From assembly GCA_902594145.1 (NCBI GenBank), contig CACJLA010000006.1:1-54286 (forward strand): a stretch of 54,286 nt of DNA, read 5' to 3'. The notes beneath the pieces were generated by a model. That model was not told the origin of the DNA. It did no database searches and was given only the letters and a program-made list of their open reading frames with translations. The DNA is from an uncultured Alphaproteobacteria bacterium. GTDB lineage: Bacteria > Pseudomonadota > Alphaproteobacteria > HIMB59. Below, in pieces: positions 5,787 to 14,394 of this stretch (positions are counted from its first letter, which is position 1; each line of letters opens with the position of its first letter). Both the position numbers and the translations under genes were made by a program.

Positions 5787-8556
5787 AGACTCTATCACTT
5801 TACCAAAGACTGAATTTTCTATGAAAGCAGATTTGCCTAAAAAAGAGCCAGATATCCTGGATAACTGGATCAAAAATGATATCTATAAAAAGTTAAGAGA
5901 ACAATCTGCCTCTAAGGAGAAATTTATTCTCCATGATGGACCACCTTATGCAAATGGACATCTGCATATGGGTCACGCCCTCAATAAAATCTTAAAAGAT
6001 ATTATTGTAAAATACCAACAACTTCTTAATAAAAACTCTATTTACGTTCCTGGGTGGGATTGTCATGGACTGCCTATTGAATGGAAAATTGAGGAAGAAT
6101 ATAGGGCTGAAAAGAAAAACAAAGACGATGTTCCTGTTATTGAATTTAGAAAACAATGCAGAGACTTTGCAAGTAAGTGGATATCTATTCAAAAAAAAGA
6201 ATTTCAAAGATTAGGAGTTATTGGTGATTGGGATAATCCTTACACAACCATGCATTTTCATGCAGAGGCTCAAATAGTTAGAGAATTAGGAAAGTTTCTT
6301 GAAAATGGAGGAATTTATAAAGGACACAGACCGGTTTTATGGTCCGTAGTCGAAAAAACAGCTCTTGCAGATGCAGAAGTTGAATATCATGATCATAAAT
6401 CAACAACAATATATGCATGTTTTCCAATTTCAAAAACTAATAACAAAAAATTTAAAGATCACTCAATTGTTATTTGGACAACTACTCCGTGGACAATACC
6501 AGGCAACAGAGCTTTAGCTATTCATAACGAAATTGAATATAAATCTTTGAGTTTTAAAAATGATAACAAAAATAAAAATATAATTATAGCTAGCGAATTG
6601 ATTGAAACATTTATCAAAGAAAATAGCATTGAGAATTTTACGATAAATTTTTCTTTAAAAGGCCATGAGTTAACAAAGACTTTATGCAAACACACATTAT
6701 ATGACTCTGGTTATGATTTTGAAGTTCCAGTTCTACATGGTGACTTTGTAACCACTGAACAAGGCACGGGCATAGTACACATTTGCCCAGTCCATGGAAT
6801 GGATGATTTTATTCTGGGCAAAAAACATGATTTAGAATTACCCATGACTATAAATGAAAGTGGAATTTATTATGATCATATTCCTGTATTTAAGGGTCAA
6901 CATATATTCAAAGTTGACCAAAATATTTGTGACGAAATCAAAAAAAATAATAATCTAGTATCGCAAGGGATATTAGTTCACAGTTATCCTCATTCCTGGA
7001 GATCAAAAGCTCCTTTGATTTATAAAAATACCTCACAGTGGTTTATATCAATGGAGACTAATGACCTGAGAGTAAAAGCACTTAAGGCTATTGATGAGAC
7101 TGATTTTTTCCCTAAACAAGGACAAAAAAGATTAAAAAGTATGATTCAAGATCGTCCTGATTGGTGTGTATCAAGACAGAGAGTTTGGGGAGTGCCTTTA
7201 CCAATATTTGTGAATAAAAAAACAGGAGAACCTTTGCGAGATCAAAATGTTACTGAAAAAATTGCAAAGATTTATGAAGAGGAGGGCGGTGATGCTTGGT
7301 TTAATTCTGAAGCCTCAAGGTTTTTATCTCCTGAGTATGATGCAAATGAATTTGAACAAGTAAATGATGTTGTAGAGGTTTGGTTTGACAGTGGATCAAC
7401 TCACTCTTATGTACTAGAGGCGAGAGAAGATCTTGTTTGGCCAGCGTCGATGTACCTTGAGGGCTCAGATCAACATAGAGGCTGGTTTCACTCTTCATTA
7501 CTTGAGTCTTGTGGAACAAGAGATAAGGCACCTTTTGAGAGTATTCTATCTCACGGTTTTGTGGTAGATGGTAAAGGCAGAAAAATGTCTAAGTCCATTG
7601 GAAATGTTATTTCTCCTGATGAAATAATTAATAAATATGGTGCAGATATCTTAAGGATTTGGGTTGTTGCTTCAGATTATTCTGAGGATTTAAAAATTGA
7701 TAATCAAATTATTAGTTATCAAATAGACTCATATAGAAAAATTAGAAATACATTAAGATTTCTTTTGGGAAATCTTAATAATTTTAACAAGCAAGACTCA
7801 ATAAAACCAAATCAAATGCCCGAGTTAGAGAGATATCTTTTAACAAGAATTTCAAACTTAAATGAAACACTTAAAGATTTAGTATCAAAACATGATTACC
7901 ATGGTATTTACACATTTTTATTAAATTTCTGCACTCTTGAGTTGTCAGCATTATATTTTGATATAAGGAAGGACTCTTTATACTGTGATGATATAAAAAG
8001 TTTAAAAAGAAGATCAACTTCAACATGCTTACATATAATATTTGAATTTTTAACGAAATGGCTTTCCCCCATTGTTTCATTTACTTGTGAAGAAGCATGG
8101 AATTCAAGAAGTTATGATAATGATGAGAGTATTTTGTTACAAAATATTAAAGAGGATGAATTCACCTATAAAGACAACTCTTTAGAAAGAGTCTTTGATG
8201 AACTTAAAAGAGTAAGAAAAAGTGTAACTTCTGCCTTAGAGTTAAAAAGAAATGAAAAATTAATTGGTTCAAGCCTGCAAGCAAAAGTAATTTTATTTTT
8301 ATCTCAAGATACAAGAAATATTATTAAAGATTTAGATTTAGCAGAGATGTGCATTGTTAGTAATGTTGAAATACAAGATATTTCAAATAAGTCAGTGGAC
8401 TCAATCAATTTTGAAGAAAAAGAAATTTATGTAGAGATAAAACTAGCTGATGGGGAAAAATGTGATCGATGTTGGACTGTACTACAAGAAGTTTCCTCTA
8501 ATAAAAATAATTTATGTAATCGATGTGAAGATGTCTGGAACTCTTTTCAAAAATAA
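5776..8556 (+). CDS. ileS: Isoleucyl-tRNA synthetase
   Basis: A class I aminoacyl-tRNA synthetase of 926 residues, full length for the bacterial type. It has PPYANGHLHMGHALNKIL with the HIGH-motif variant HMGH (about residues 64-67) and GRKMSKSIGN (KMSKS about 603-607). It also has the editing domain region with TTPWTIPGNRA, the DWCVSRQRVWGVP block, and a C-terminal zinc finger made by CDRC...CNRC (about 896-917). The start at 5776 matches the usual N-terminus (LPKTEF-x-M-x-x-x-L-P-K-x-E-P) and overlaps ribF by 11 bases. The 3' end overlaps lspA by 26 bases, and a terminator-like inverted repeat straddles the stop codon. Confidence 0.97.
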   Translation: MEIKDSITLPKTEFSMKADLPKKEPDILDNWIKNDIYKKLREQSASKEKFILHDGPPYANGHLHMGHALNKILKDIIVKYQQLLNKNSIYVPGWDCHGLPIEWKIEEEYRAEKKNKDDVPVIEFRKQCRDFASKWISIQKKEFQRLGVIGDWDNPYTTMHFHAEAQIVRELGKFLENGGIYKGHRPVLWSVVEKTALADAEVEYHDHKSTTIYACFPISKTNNKKFKDHSIVIWTTTPWTIPGNRALAIHNEIEYKSLSFKNDNKNKNIIIASELIETFIKENSIENFTINFSLKGHELTKTLCKHTLYDSGYDFEVPVLHGDFVTTEQGTGIVHICPVHGMDDFILGKKHDLELPMTINESGIYYDHIPVFKGQHIFKVDQNICDEIKKNNNLVSQGILVHSYPHSWRSKAPLIYKNTSQWFISMETNDLRVKALKAIDETDFFPKQGQKRLKSMIQDRPDWCVSRQRVWGVPLPIFVNKKTGEPLRDQNVTEKIAKIYEEEGGDAWFNSEASRFLSPEYDANEFEQVNDVVEVWFDSGSTHSYVLEAREDLVWPASMYLEGSDQHRGWFHSSLLESCGTRDKAPFESILSHGFVVDGKGRKMSKSIGNVISPDEIINKYGADILRIWVVASDYSEDLKIDNQIISYQIDSYRKIRNTLRFLLGNLNNFNKQDSIKPNQMPELERYLLTRISNLNETLKDLVSKHDYHGIYTFLLNFCTLELSALYFDIRKDSLYCDDIKSLKRRSTSTCLHIIFEFLTKWLSPIVSFTCEEAWNSRSYDNDESILLQNIKEDEFTYKDNSLERVFDELKRVRKSVTSALELKRNEKLIGSSLQAKVILFLSQDTRNIIKDLDLAEMCIVSNVEIQDISNKSVDSINFEEKEIYVEIKLADGEKCDRCWTVLQEVSSNKNNLCNRCEDVWNSFQK

Positions 8557-9016
8557 ACTTAATTTAAGTTTATTTTTTTTGTTTCTAATACTCTTTATTT
8601 TAGATCAGTTAACTAAGGCATTAGTTATAAATTTTTTAAATCTTTATGACTCAGTAGCTTTATTACCAAGTATTAACTTTACATTTGTTGTAAATTATGG
8701 TTTTGCCTTTGGATTATTGAATAACCCATCTTTAAATCAAATATTAGTTTCATTAGTAATATTAGTTATTATTTTATATTTTTTATTTTTACTTATAAAA
8801 ACACAAGATAGGATCTTTCAGTATACTTTAACATTAATTTTAGCTGGAGCTTTTGGTAATTTTATAGATAGGATATTTAGGGGTTTTGTTATTGACTTTA
8901 TTGACATATATATAGGTACGTATCATTGGCCAGCATTTAATATTGCAGATAGCTGTATTACTATTGGATTTGTAGTTTTAATGATAAATATTTTATTTTT
9001 AAATAAAAAATTATGA
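8531..9016 (+). CDS. lspA: Lipoprotein signal peptidase (signal peptidase II)
   Basis: A 161-residue inner-membrane aspartyl protease that cleaves prolipoproteins after lipidation. Four hydrophobic helices are visible. Conserved elements: LDQLTK in helix 1, VNYGFAFGLL (N-x-G-x-A-F-G), GAFGNFIDRIFRG with the first catalytic Asp, and WPAFNIADSCI with the second. I chose ATG 8531, inside the end of ileS, because a longer frame from 8450 would add 27 residues unlike the family and start deep within ileS. Its own first codons contain the inverted repeat at 8551-8575. A BamF-like lipoprotein, a likely substrate, follows with an ATGA overlap. Confidence 0.93.
   Translation: MSGTLFKNKLNLSLFFLFLILFILDQLTKALVINFLNLYDSVALLPSINFTFVVNYGFAFGLLNNPSLNQILVSLVILVIILYFLFLLIKTQDRIFQYTLTLILAGAFGNFIDRIFRGFVIDFIDIYIGTYHWPAFNIADSCITIGFVVLMINILFLNKKL
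8551..8580 (+). terminator. Terminator-like AT-rich inverted repeat plus T-run at the ileS/lspA overlap
   Basis: Bases 8551-8562 (AAATAAACTTAA) and 8564-8575 (TTAAGTTTATTT) are perfect inverse complements around a single base and run straight into a T-tract to 8580. The ileS stop codon (8554-8556) lies in the left arm. The shape fits a weak intrinsic terminator, but the stem has only two G-C pairs and the element lies within the lspA reading frame, so attenuation or partial readthrough is more likely than full stop. Confidence 0.4.
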
Positions 9017-9318
9017 AAAGCATTTATTTAACTTTAATTATACTTTTAACTATCTCTTGTCAAAGAGAGACAAGAAATGACCTTGGTGTAGGTTATAATA
9101 AATCATTAATTATACCTCCAACAAACGATTTACCAGTCCCTAAAACTTCAATTGATACAGATTTAGATACAGATTCTGATAATGTAATAATTAATAGTAT
9201 TCTCAACCAAACTAATGCAATAAATGCCAACCCAAATATTATAGACCAAATAGATAATGAAAGTGGTTATGAAACTGATCAACTTTTATTTGATCGACTT
9301 TTTAAAGGTAAAAAATAA
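9013..9318 (+). CDS. Small outer-membrane lipoprotein, BamF-like (DUF3035)
   Basis: A 101-residue protein with a short signal peptide and lipobox (LLTISC, predicted lipidated Cys16). The mature N-terminus, NDLGVGYNKSLIIPPTNDLPVP, fits the DUF3035 pattern (a charged start, then L-x-x-P-P-x-x-x-L-P-x-P). That family is called BamF in alphaproteobacteria, where it is an accessory of the beta-barrel assembly complex. The rest is low-complexity and Asp/Asn-rich, probably flexible. It follows lspA with an ATGA overlap, the usual genomic place for this family in the class. The family assignment rests on a short motif plus position, so it is moderate. Confidence 0.6.
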   Translation: MKSIYLTLIILLTISCQRETRNDLGVGYNKSLIIPPTNDLPVPKTSIDTDLDTDSDNVIINSILNQTNAINANPNIIDQIDNESGYETDQLLFDRLFKGKK

Positions 9319-9347
9319 TTTTTTAACTTAAAAAACAATTTTAAAGA

Positions 9348-10505
9348 ATGATTATAAAAAATAATTTAAAAAAATTAAAATTTTTAAGTAATTTTAAAAT
9401 TAAATATGCTATTGATGATTTCTTTTCACTAGATATGTTTAATCCAATTAATCAAAAAAATTACTTCGACTCTTATAGCTTTACTATATTTAAAAATAGA
9501 TCATTTAGAACTCATGTGTTAGGAATGGGAGGATCCTCACTTAGTTCAAAGCTATTAGGTCAGTTTTTAGACCCAAGTAGTATTGACAAAAAACTATTTT
9601 TTTATGATAACCCGTCTCCAACAAAAATTAAGAATTCATTATCAGATTTAAAAATTGGAAAAAAAGATAAATTTATTTTTATATCAAAATCAGGGAATAC
9701 TATTGAAACAAAGTATTTTCTTCATTTAGTAACAAGAATACTTAAACAAAAAAAAGTTCCCAACTTTTATGAAAGTTTTATTTTTATCACTGAAGATAAA
9801 AATAACTATATGAAGAATTTTGCAAATAAAAAAAATATATTATGTTTTGATCATGATCCAAATATTGGCGGGAGATTTAGTATTTTCTCAATCACAGCCT
9901 TACTTCCGCTAATATCTGTTGGGTACAAACTTGATAAAATCTTAAAATCTCTAAAAAAAGCAAAAAAAATATTTCATAAAAATCACATTAAATTGTCAAA
10001 ATCTATTTTTGAGATCATTGACTACGAAAAAAAAAGAGGGCTAAATATTGTTGTAGGCTTAACTTACCATGATAAGATCAACGTAATAAATGAATGGTAT
10101 AGGCAGATATTTGCAGAAAGTTTAGGAAAGAATAAAAAAGCTAAAAACTATATTTCTTCATATGGTTCTATAGATCAACATAGCCAATTTCAGCTTTATA
10201 TAGATGGTCCTTATGATAAAAATTTTATCTTCTTCAAAATTGATAATAAAAAGAAATCTATAGTATCTAACTCTAGTTTGATAGAGGATAATAATTTAAT
10301 GAATGTTCTTGAAGAGGGAGCTATAAAAACACTAGAACAGAAAAAATTTATGGTAACACAAATTTCTATAAAAAATGATTTAGATAATTATTGTTCACTT
10401 TTATATTTTTTAATTTTTGATATTTACTTAAGATCTATACATGAAAATATTAATTTTCTTGATCAACCAGCAGTAGAAATTCTAAAAAAAAATACGAAAG
10501 CATAA
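9348..10505 (+). CDS. pgi: Glucose-6-phosphate isomerase, compact form
   Basis: A cytoplasmic enzyme interconverting glucose-6-phosphate and fructose-6-phosphate. Visible motifs in order: VLGMGGSSLSSKLLGQF (phosphate-binding loop), FISKSGNTIETKYFL (S-K-S-G-x-T-x-E-T), GGRFSIFSITALLP, WYRQIFAESLGKNKKAKN (family F-A-E-S-x-G-K), SYGSIDQHSQFQLYIDGP (D-Q-H-S-x-x-Q), and FLDQPAVEILKK near the C-terminus (family D-Q-P-x-V-E). At 385 residues it is far shorter than the ~550 of E. coli Pgi. It lacks the long N-terminal and inter-domain extensions but keeps the core motifs. The gene stands 29 bases after the BamF-like gene and one base before the next frame. Confidence 0.85.
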   Translation: MIIKNNLKKLKFLSNFKIKYAIDDFFSLDMFNPINQKNYFDSYSFTIFKNRSFRTHVLGMGGSSLSSKLLGQFLDPSSIDKKLFFYDNPSPTKIKNSLSDLKIGKKDKFIFISKSGNTIETKYFLHLVTRILKQKKVPNFYESFIFITEDKNNYMKNFANKKNILCFDHDPNIGGRFSIFSITALLPLISVGYKLDKILKSLKKAKKIFHKNHIKLSKSIFEIIDYEKKRGLNIVVGLTYHDKINVINEWYRQIFAESLGKNKKAKNYISSYGSIDQHSQFQLYIDGPYDKNFIFFKIDNKKKSIVSNSSLIEDNNLMNVLEEGAIKTLEQKKFMVTQISIKNDLDNYCSLLYFLIFDIYLRSIHENINFLDQPAVEILKKNTKA

Positions 10506-10506
10506 A

Positions 10507-10800
10507 TTGATAAATAACCTAATTTCTTTTTTTGGTGCAAATTCAAAATTTCATCTTTTGAAAATATTTATTATTTTTGGTTTAGCAGGATCTCTTTCAG
10601 TTTTATTATCTAATCCATTACTTAATATGGTTTCAATTGAAAACTATATTTCAAATAAGTTTTTATATTGGTTTATAAGACTAATTTTAATATTCCCTAT
10701 ATATCAATTTGTGCTAATTATAGTTTCTTTAGTTTTTGGTGAATTTGGATATTTTAAAAAATTTTTTATAAAGTTTATCAATTATTTTAAAATTAATTAA
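10507..10800 (+). CDS. Small membrane protein, DUF6787-like
   Basis: A 97-residue protein with two hydrophobic segments (about 19-36 and 53-76) and a basic C-terminus. The pattern of an N-terminal F-x-x-x-F-x-x-x-G-L-A-G-S helix, a second helix ending in VSLVFGEFGYF, then FFIKFIN resembles the DUF6787 family (G-S-L-x-G, then S-x-x-F-G-x-F-x-x-F). The function is unknown. The start is TTG at 10507, one base after the pgi stop; there is no in-frame ATG before residue 39. Its stop overlaps the convergent rsmD stop by four bases. Confidence 0.55.
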   Translation: MINNLISFFGANSKFHLLKIFIIFGLAGSLSVLLSNPLLNMVSIENYISNKFLYWFIRLILIFPIYQFVLIIVSLVFGEFGYFKKFFIKFINYFKIN

Positions 10801-11324
10801 GTCTTAAAAAAAAATAAGTTTTTATTTTTATAATTTTTTTTTAAAATTAGATTATCTACATTAATTACATGACTATTTTCTAAAATGATTAATATATTAG
10901 ACTGAATTTTATCTAAAATTTTGCTTTTTATTAAATTGAAGCTGTGATCGTAAGGGGGGTCTATATAAATAATTTCACAATTATTTAAAATATCAATTTC
11001 TTGTAAAAAAGGATTTTTATTAATAATCTCATAATTTACATCTTTTACACTTTTTAAAAAATCTTTAATTTTATCCGTATTACTTCTATCAATATCATTA
11101 AATATTACTTTTTTAACTCCTCTTGATAATGCTTCTATTCCAATTGAACCAGTTCCCGCAAATAAATCACAAAAAATTAGGTTTTTTAAATCCAGATCTA
11201 AATTATTATTGTGAGATAATAAATTAAATATATCCTCTCTAATCCTTGATAAGGTTGGACGATAATTGTTTTTAGACTCAAACAATATTCTCCTACCCTT
11301 ATATTTACCGCTTATAACTCTCAT
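10797..11324 (-). CDS. rsmD: 16S rRNA (guanine(966)-N2)-methyltransferase RsmD
   Basis: A Rossmann-fold methyltransferase that modifies G966 of 16S rRNA. The 175-residue protein begins MRVISGKYKGR and has RPTLSRIREDIFNLL (family R-P-T-x-x-x-x-R-E). It also has the SAM-binding loop DLFAGTGSIGIEALSRG (about 71-87) and the catalytic DPPY (in IIYIDPPYD, about 126-134). Length is near the usual 180-190. ATG at 11324 is chosen over a TTG three bases further upstream. The gene overlaps the upstream pseudouridine synthase gene by 20 bases; the rluB-rsmD order is common in alphaproteobacteria. Confidence 0.93.
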   Translation of the reverse strand: MRVISGKYKGRRILFESKNNYRPTLSRIREDIFNLLSHNNNLDLDLKNLIFCDLFAGTGSIGIEALSRGVKKVIFNDIDRSNTDKIKDFLKSVKDVNYEIINKNPFLQEIDILNNCEIIYIDPPYDHSFNLIKSKILDKIQSNILIILENSHVINVDNLILKKNYKNKNLFFFKT

Positions 11325-11997
11325 CAACTTGCATTTCTTTAAAATTTCCGTATGTAATAGATTTCAAAAGAAAACGCCCATAAGAAATTCTCTTAAGTTT
11401 CTCTACTTTTAAATTAAATAATGTGCAGATATCTCTTATCTCTCTATTTTTACCCTCGGTAAGATCAAATTTCAATACATGTTTATTACCATTAGAATGT
11501 AATAAGTTTACATTTGGTTTTTTATAAATTTCTTTTCCATAAATTTTTTTATTCATAGATTTAATTTTATTTTCATCAAATGACCCTATTACATTAACCA
11601 GGTAAGATCTTTTGATATTGGATTTAGGGAGTTCCATATATCTTTTAAAAGAGGTTTCTTTTGTAAATAATAATAAACCCTCAGAATTATAATCTAATCT
11701 ACCAATATAGTGATACTGGTGATATTTTTTAGGTAAGAAGTCATAGACAATTTTTCTTTCTTTTTCGTCTTTTTTTGAAGTGATACAACCTTTAGGCTTA
11801 TGAAATAAGAGTATATTTAATTTACTAGATTTTATTTTTTTTATTTCAAAAATATCTTTATCAGTTACTGATAAAAAAGGTCTAGTCTCAATACCACCAT
11901 TTAGGGTAACTTTTTTATTTTTTATTAGACTTTCTGCTTGTTTTCTAGAAATCTTAAGTTTTGAAGATAATTTTTTACTAAATGTTATTTTTTGCAT
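11305..11997 (-). CDS. rRNA pseudouridine synthase, RsuA/RluB family
   Basis: A 230-residue enzyme that isomerises uridine in rRNA. An N-terminal S4 RNA-binding domain (SSKLKISRKQAESLIKNKKV, about residues 10-29) is followed by LLFHKPKGCITSKKD. Next is the catalytic block YIGRLDYNSEGLLLFT, whose Asp in G-R-L-D is the nucleophile. The C-terminal TEGKNREIRDICTLF matches the family G-x-x-R-Q-I-R-R-M region. Position beside rsmD suggests the RluB-type 23S enzyme, but RluB and RsuA cannot be separated with certainty here. The 5' end overlaps the amidotransferase gene by 20 bases. Confidence 0.9.
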   Translation of the reverse strand: MQKITFSKKLSSKLKISRKQAESLIKNKKVTLNGGIETRPFLSVTDKDIFEIKKIKSSKLNILLFHKPKGCITSKKDEKERKIVYDFLPKKYHQYHYIGRLDYNSEGLLLFTKETSFKRYMELPKSNIKRSYLVNVIGSFDENKIKSMNKKIYGKEIYKKPNVNLLHSNGNKHVLKFDLTEGKNREIRDICTLFNLKVEKLKRISYGRFLLKSITYGNFKEMQVDESYKR

Positions 11998-12685
11998 GAT
12001 CAGTAAACATCTTGATTATATTTTTATCAAATTCAGTTATCAAAAATTCTGGGTGCCATTGAACTCCCATACATAAAGGATGTTCATTATGATGAAAAGC
12101 TTCAATTATATTATCAGATGCATAGGCATCTATTGTCAATTTTTTTCCAATTTTATTAATTGCTTGATGATGAGCACTATTAACATAAATTTTAGAACTA
12201 TCTTTGAATGTTTTCAGTTTCGACATATTGCTTAAAATAATTTCATGACTAGTTTCATTTCTAGGATTAGGTTGTTCATGTTCAATAAATGAGTCTATAT
12301 CTTGAATTAAACTACCACCAAAAAATACATTAAGAAGTTGACTACCCCCACATATCCCTAAAATAGGTTTATTATAAGGAAAATATTTTTCTAATACTTT
12401 AAATTCAAAATTCGTTCTATCTTGAATAGTTTGAATTTTATCTGACTTTATTTTTTCTCCATAATATTTAGGGTCAATATCAAAATCTCCCCCTGAAATA
12501 AGTAATCCATCTAAAAAATCCACATTTTCTAACGTTTCTGTTATTGGAAGTATAACAGGTGTGCAGCCAAATTTATGAAGGCAGTCTGAATAATGACGCC
12601 TTAAAGCGAACCATGGATACTTAGAATAAGTGTTTTCTTTTTCCTTATAATCAGTTGTAATACCAATGATTGGGAGTCTAGTCAC
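11978..12685 (-). CDS. Class I glutamine amidotransferase-like peptidase C26 (PuuD-type gamma-glutamyl hydrolase)
   Basis: A 235-residue cytoplasmic hydrolase. It has PIIGITTDYKE at the N-terminus, LLISGGDFDIDPKYYGE (about 81-97), and the nucleophile elbow ILGICGGSQLLNVFFGGSL with the active Cys. It also has SAHHQAI and GVQWHPEF with the catalytic His and Glu. Together these are the C26 triad and the G-G-D-x-D-P-x-x-Y signature of gamma-glutamyl-gamma-aminobutyrate hydrolases. The natural substrate is open; putrescine degradation genes are not nearby. The start is GTG at 12685, and the divergent tadA ATG begins two bases away. It separates tadA from rluB-rsmD, which often lie together. Confidence 0.86.
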   Translation of the reverse strand: MTRLPIIGITTDYKEKENTYSKYPWFALRRHYSDCLHKFGCTPVILPITETLENVDFLDGLLISGGDFDIDPKYYGEKIKSDKIQTIQDRTNFEFKVLEKYFPYNKPILGICGGSQLLNVFFGGSLIQDIDSFIEHEQPNPRNETSHEIILSNMSKLKTFKDSSKIYVNSAHHQAINKIGKKLTIDAYASDNIIEAFHHNEHPLCMGVQWHPEFLITEFDKNIIKMFTDHAKNNI

Positions 12686-12686
12686 A

Positions 12687-13112
12687 ATGAATAACCTAAC
12701 AAATTTTATACGTCTTGTACTGTATCAAAGTAAATTAGCTATGGAAAAAGGAGAAATTCCAGTAGCTTCAATGATAGTTGACCCTACAGAGGAAAGGGTT
12801 GTAGCAAGATCTTTTAATAAAGAGATTGCTCTAAATGATCCAACAGCACATGCAGAAATTTTGAGTATAAGAAAAGCTTGTAAAAAATTAAATCAAAAAA
12901 GGTTAGATGGTCTTGTCATGATTTGTAATTTAGAGCCTTGTAATATGTGTAAAGAGGTTATTAAGTCTGCACGATTGTCTAAAGTCTATTATTTATTTAG
13001 AAATGATAATCCTCGTCGAAAGACTATATCACCAATAAAATATAAACTAATTGAAAATAATGAAGAAAATTTAATAAAAAAATTCTTTAGAAATAAAAGA
13101 ACTAAAAATTAG
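12687..13112 (+). CDS. tadA: tRNA-specific adenosine deaminase
   Basis: A zinc deaminase that converts A34 to inosine in tRNA-Arg(ACG). The 141-residue protein has GEIPVASMIVD (about 23-33), then NDPTAHAEILSIRKAC with the H-A-E zinc/catalytic pair, then NLEPCNMCKEVIKSARLSKVYY with the P-C-x-x-C zinc ligands. Length fits TadA (about 150). I place the start at ATG 12687, giving MNNLTNFIR; a frame from 12666 would add seven residues lying inside the divergent amidotransferase gene. The 3' end overlaps the convergent purD by 11 bases. Confidence 0.9.
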   Translation: MNNLTNFIRLVLYQSKLAMEKGEIPVASMIVDPTEERVVARSFNKEIALNDPTAHAEILSIRKACKKLNQKRLDGLVMICNLEPCNMCKEVIKSARLSKVYYLFRNDNPRRKTISPIKYKLIENNEENLIKKFFRNKRTKN

Positions 13113-14364
13113 CACCAATGTCAGATCTATAATATTTTTCTGGCCAGTCTATCATATTAGCTATTTCGTAAACTTTCTTTCTACATTCACGGTAATCATT
13201 TCCAGACGCAACAATTGAGAGAACTCTCCCTCCATTAGAAAATATTTTGCTGTCAATTAATTTAGTTGCAGCATGAAAAATATAAAAGTCATCATTATTT
13301 TTAAATTTACTAATATTTCTTATTTCTGTATTTTTTGGATAATTTTCTGGGTATCCTTTGGTTGCTAAAATTAAACAAATAGATTTTTTATTTTCGTAAA
13401 ATTCAATTTTTGAATATTTTAAATTTTTTGTTGCGGTTGAATGAAGTAAGGATAAGAAGTCTGATTTCACTCTAAGTGAAATACTCTGAATTTCTGGATC
13501 TCCAAATCTAGTATTGTATTCAAGTAAATAAGGTTGATTGAATTCATTAACAATTATTCCAAAAAATATTACTCCTTGGAATGCTATGTTATCTTGTATG
13601 AGACCATTAATTGTTTTTTCGACTATTTCCTCTTGAATTATTTTGTTTAAATTTTCCTCTAAAATTGGTGCAGGGCTAATAGTACCCATTCCTCCAGTAT
13701 TTGGCCCAGTATCATTGTCTCCGATCCTTTTATAGTCTTGTGCTGAACCAAAATTTAAATAATCTTCTCCATCTGTTATTGTAAAAAAACTCAATTCTCT
13801 TCCCTCAATAAAGTCCTCTATTACTACTTTGTTATTTTCTTGGTTAAATTCCTTGTTAATAAAAACTCTTTTACACGCCTCTATTGCTTCGTTAGTGTTT
13901 GTGCAAACAAAAACCCCTTTGCCTGCAGCTAAGCCATCATATTTTACAACAATAGGCCCATTAAAGCTCTCTAAATAATTTTTTGCTTTTTCAAAATCAA
14001 CAAATGTCTGAGATTTTGCTGTTGCAATATCGTGCAATTGGCAAAACTCTTTCATAAACTCTTTAGAAGACTCAAGTTTTGCACCTTTCGAGTCAGGTCC
14101 AAAAACATTTAAGCCATTATTTCTTAGTTCTCCTGCTAAATTTTCTGATAAATAGTTTTCTGGACCTACGACAATAAGGTCGGGATTAATTTTAATACAT
14201 TCCCTGATAATATCCTCTTTAGTTGAGATATTTCTACACTCGGCAATTTGGCTTATTCCATAATTTCCAGGAAAACAAAATACCTTCTCACAAAGATATG
14301 ACTTGTCAAGAATTCTACACAAAGCGTGTTCACGTGCACCAGACCCTATAACTATGACATTCAT
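13102..14364 (-). CDS. purD: Phosphoribosylamine-glycine ligase (GAR synthetase)
   Basis: An ATP-grasp enzyme catalysing the second step of purine biosynthesis. The 420-residue chain has MNVIVIGSGAREHAL at the N-terminus, PGNYGI, and the ATP-grasp core VVKYDGLAAGKGVFV (about 140-154). It also has EGRELSFFTITDG, NTGGMGTISPAP, LEYNTRFGDPEIQ (metal-binding E/N and the R-F-G-D-P-E signature) and a C-terminal SNGGRVLSIVASG. Length is standard. ATG 14364 lies 30 bases from the divergent xseA GTG, so both promoters share a very short spacer. Confidence 0.96.
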   Translation of the reverse strand: MNVIVIGSGAREHALCRILDKSYLCEKVFCFPGNYGISQIAECRNISTKEDIIRECIKINPDLIVVGPENYLSENLAGELRNNGLNVFGPDSKGAKLESSKEFMKEFCQLHDIATAKSQTFVDFEKAKNYLESFNGPIVVKYDGLAAGKGVFVCTNTNEAIEACKRVFINKEFNQENNKVVIEDFIEGRELSFFTITDGEDYLNFGSAQDYKRIGDNDTGPNTGGMGTISPAPILEENLNKIIQEEIVEKTINGLIQDNIAFQGVIFFGIIVNEFNQPYLLEYNTRFGDPEIQSISLRVKSDFLSLLHSTATKNLKYSKIEFYENKKSICLILATKGYPENYPKNTEIRNISKFKNNDDFYIFHAATKLIDSKIFSNGGRVLSIVASGNDYRECRKKVYEIANMIDWPEKYYRSDIGANF

Positions 14365-14394
14365 TTATATAGCATAATACAGTATATTTATTTT

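Noticed and set aside
8450..8530. N-terminal extension of lspA from ATG 8450
   Set aside because: It lies inside the zinc-finger coding region of ileS and adds 27 residues unlike any LspA N-terminus.
9319..9340. Inverted repeat TTTTTTAA-C-TTAAAAAA between the BamF-like gene and pgi as a terminator
   Set aside because: It has no G-C pair and no loop-forming space; such A/T runs are frequent in this sequence by base composition alone.
14377..14385. ATAC-N-GTAT palindrome in the purD/xseA spacer, matching one before ctaC, as a shared operator
   Set aside because: With this A+T content roughly two such 9-mers are expected in 54 kb by chance; the two gene pairs have no obvious shared regulation.
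14326..14394. Extended xseA start at 14326
   Set aside because: It would run through the purD start codon and add a non-family peptide; GTG 14395 gives the normal XseA N-terminus.
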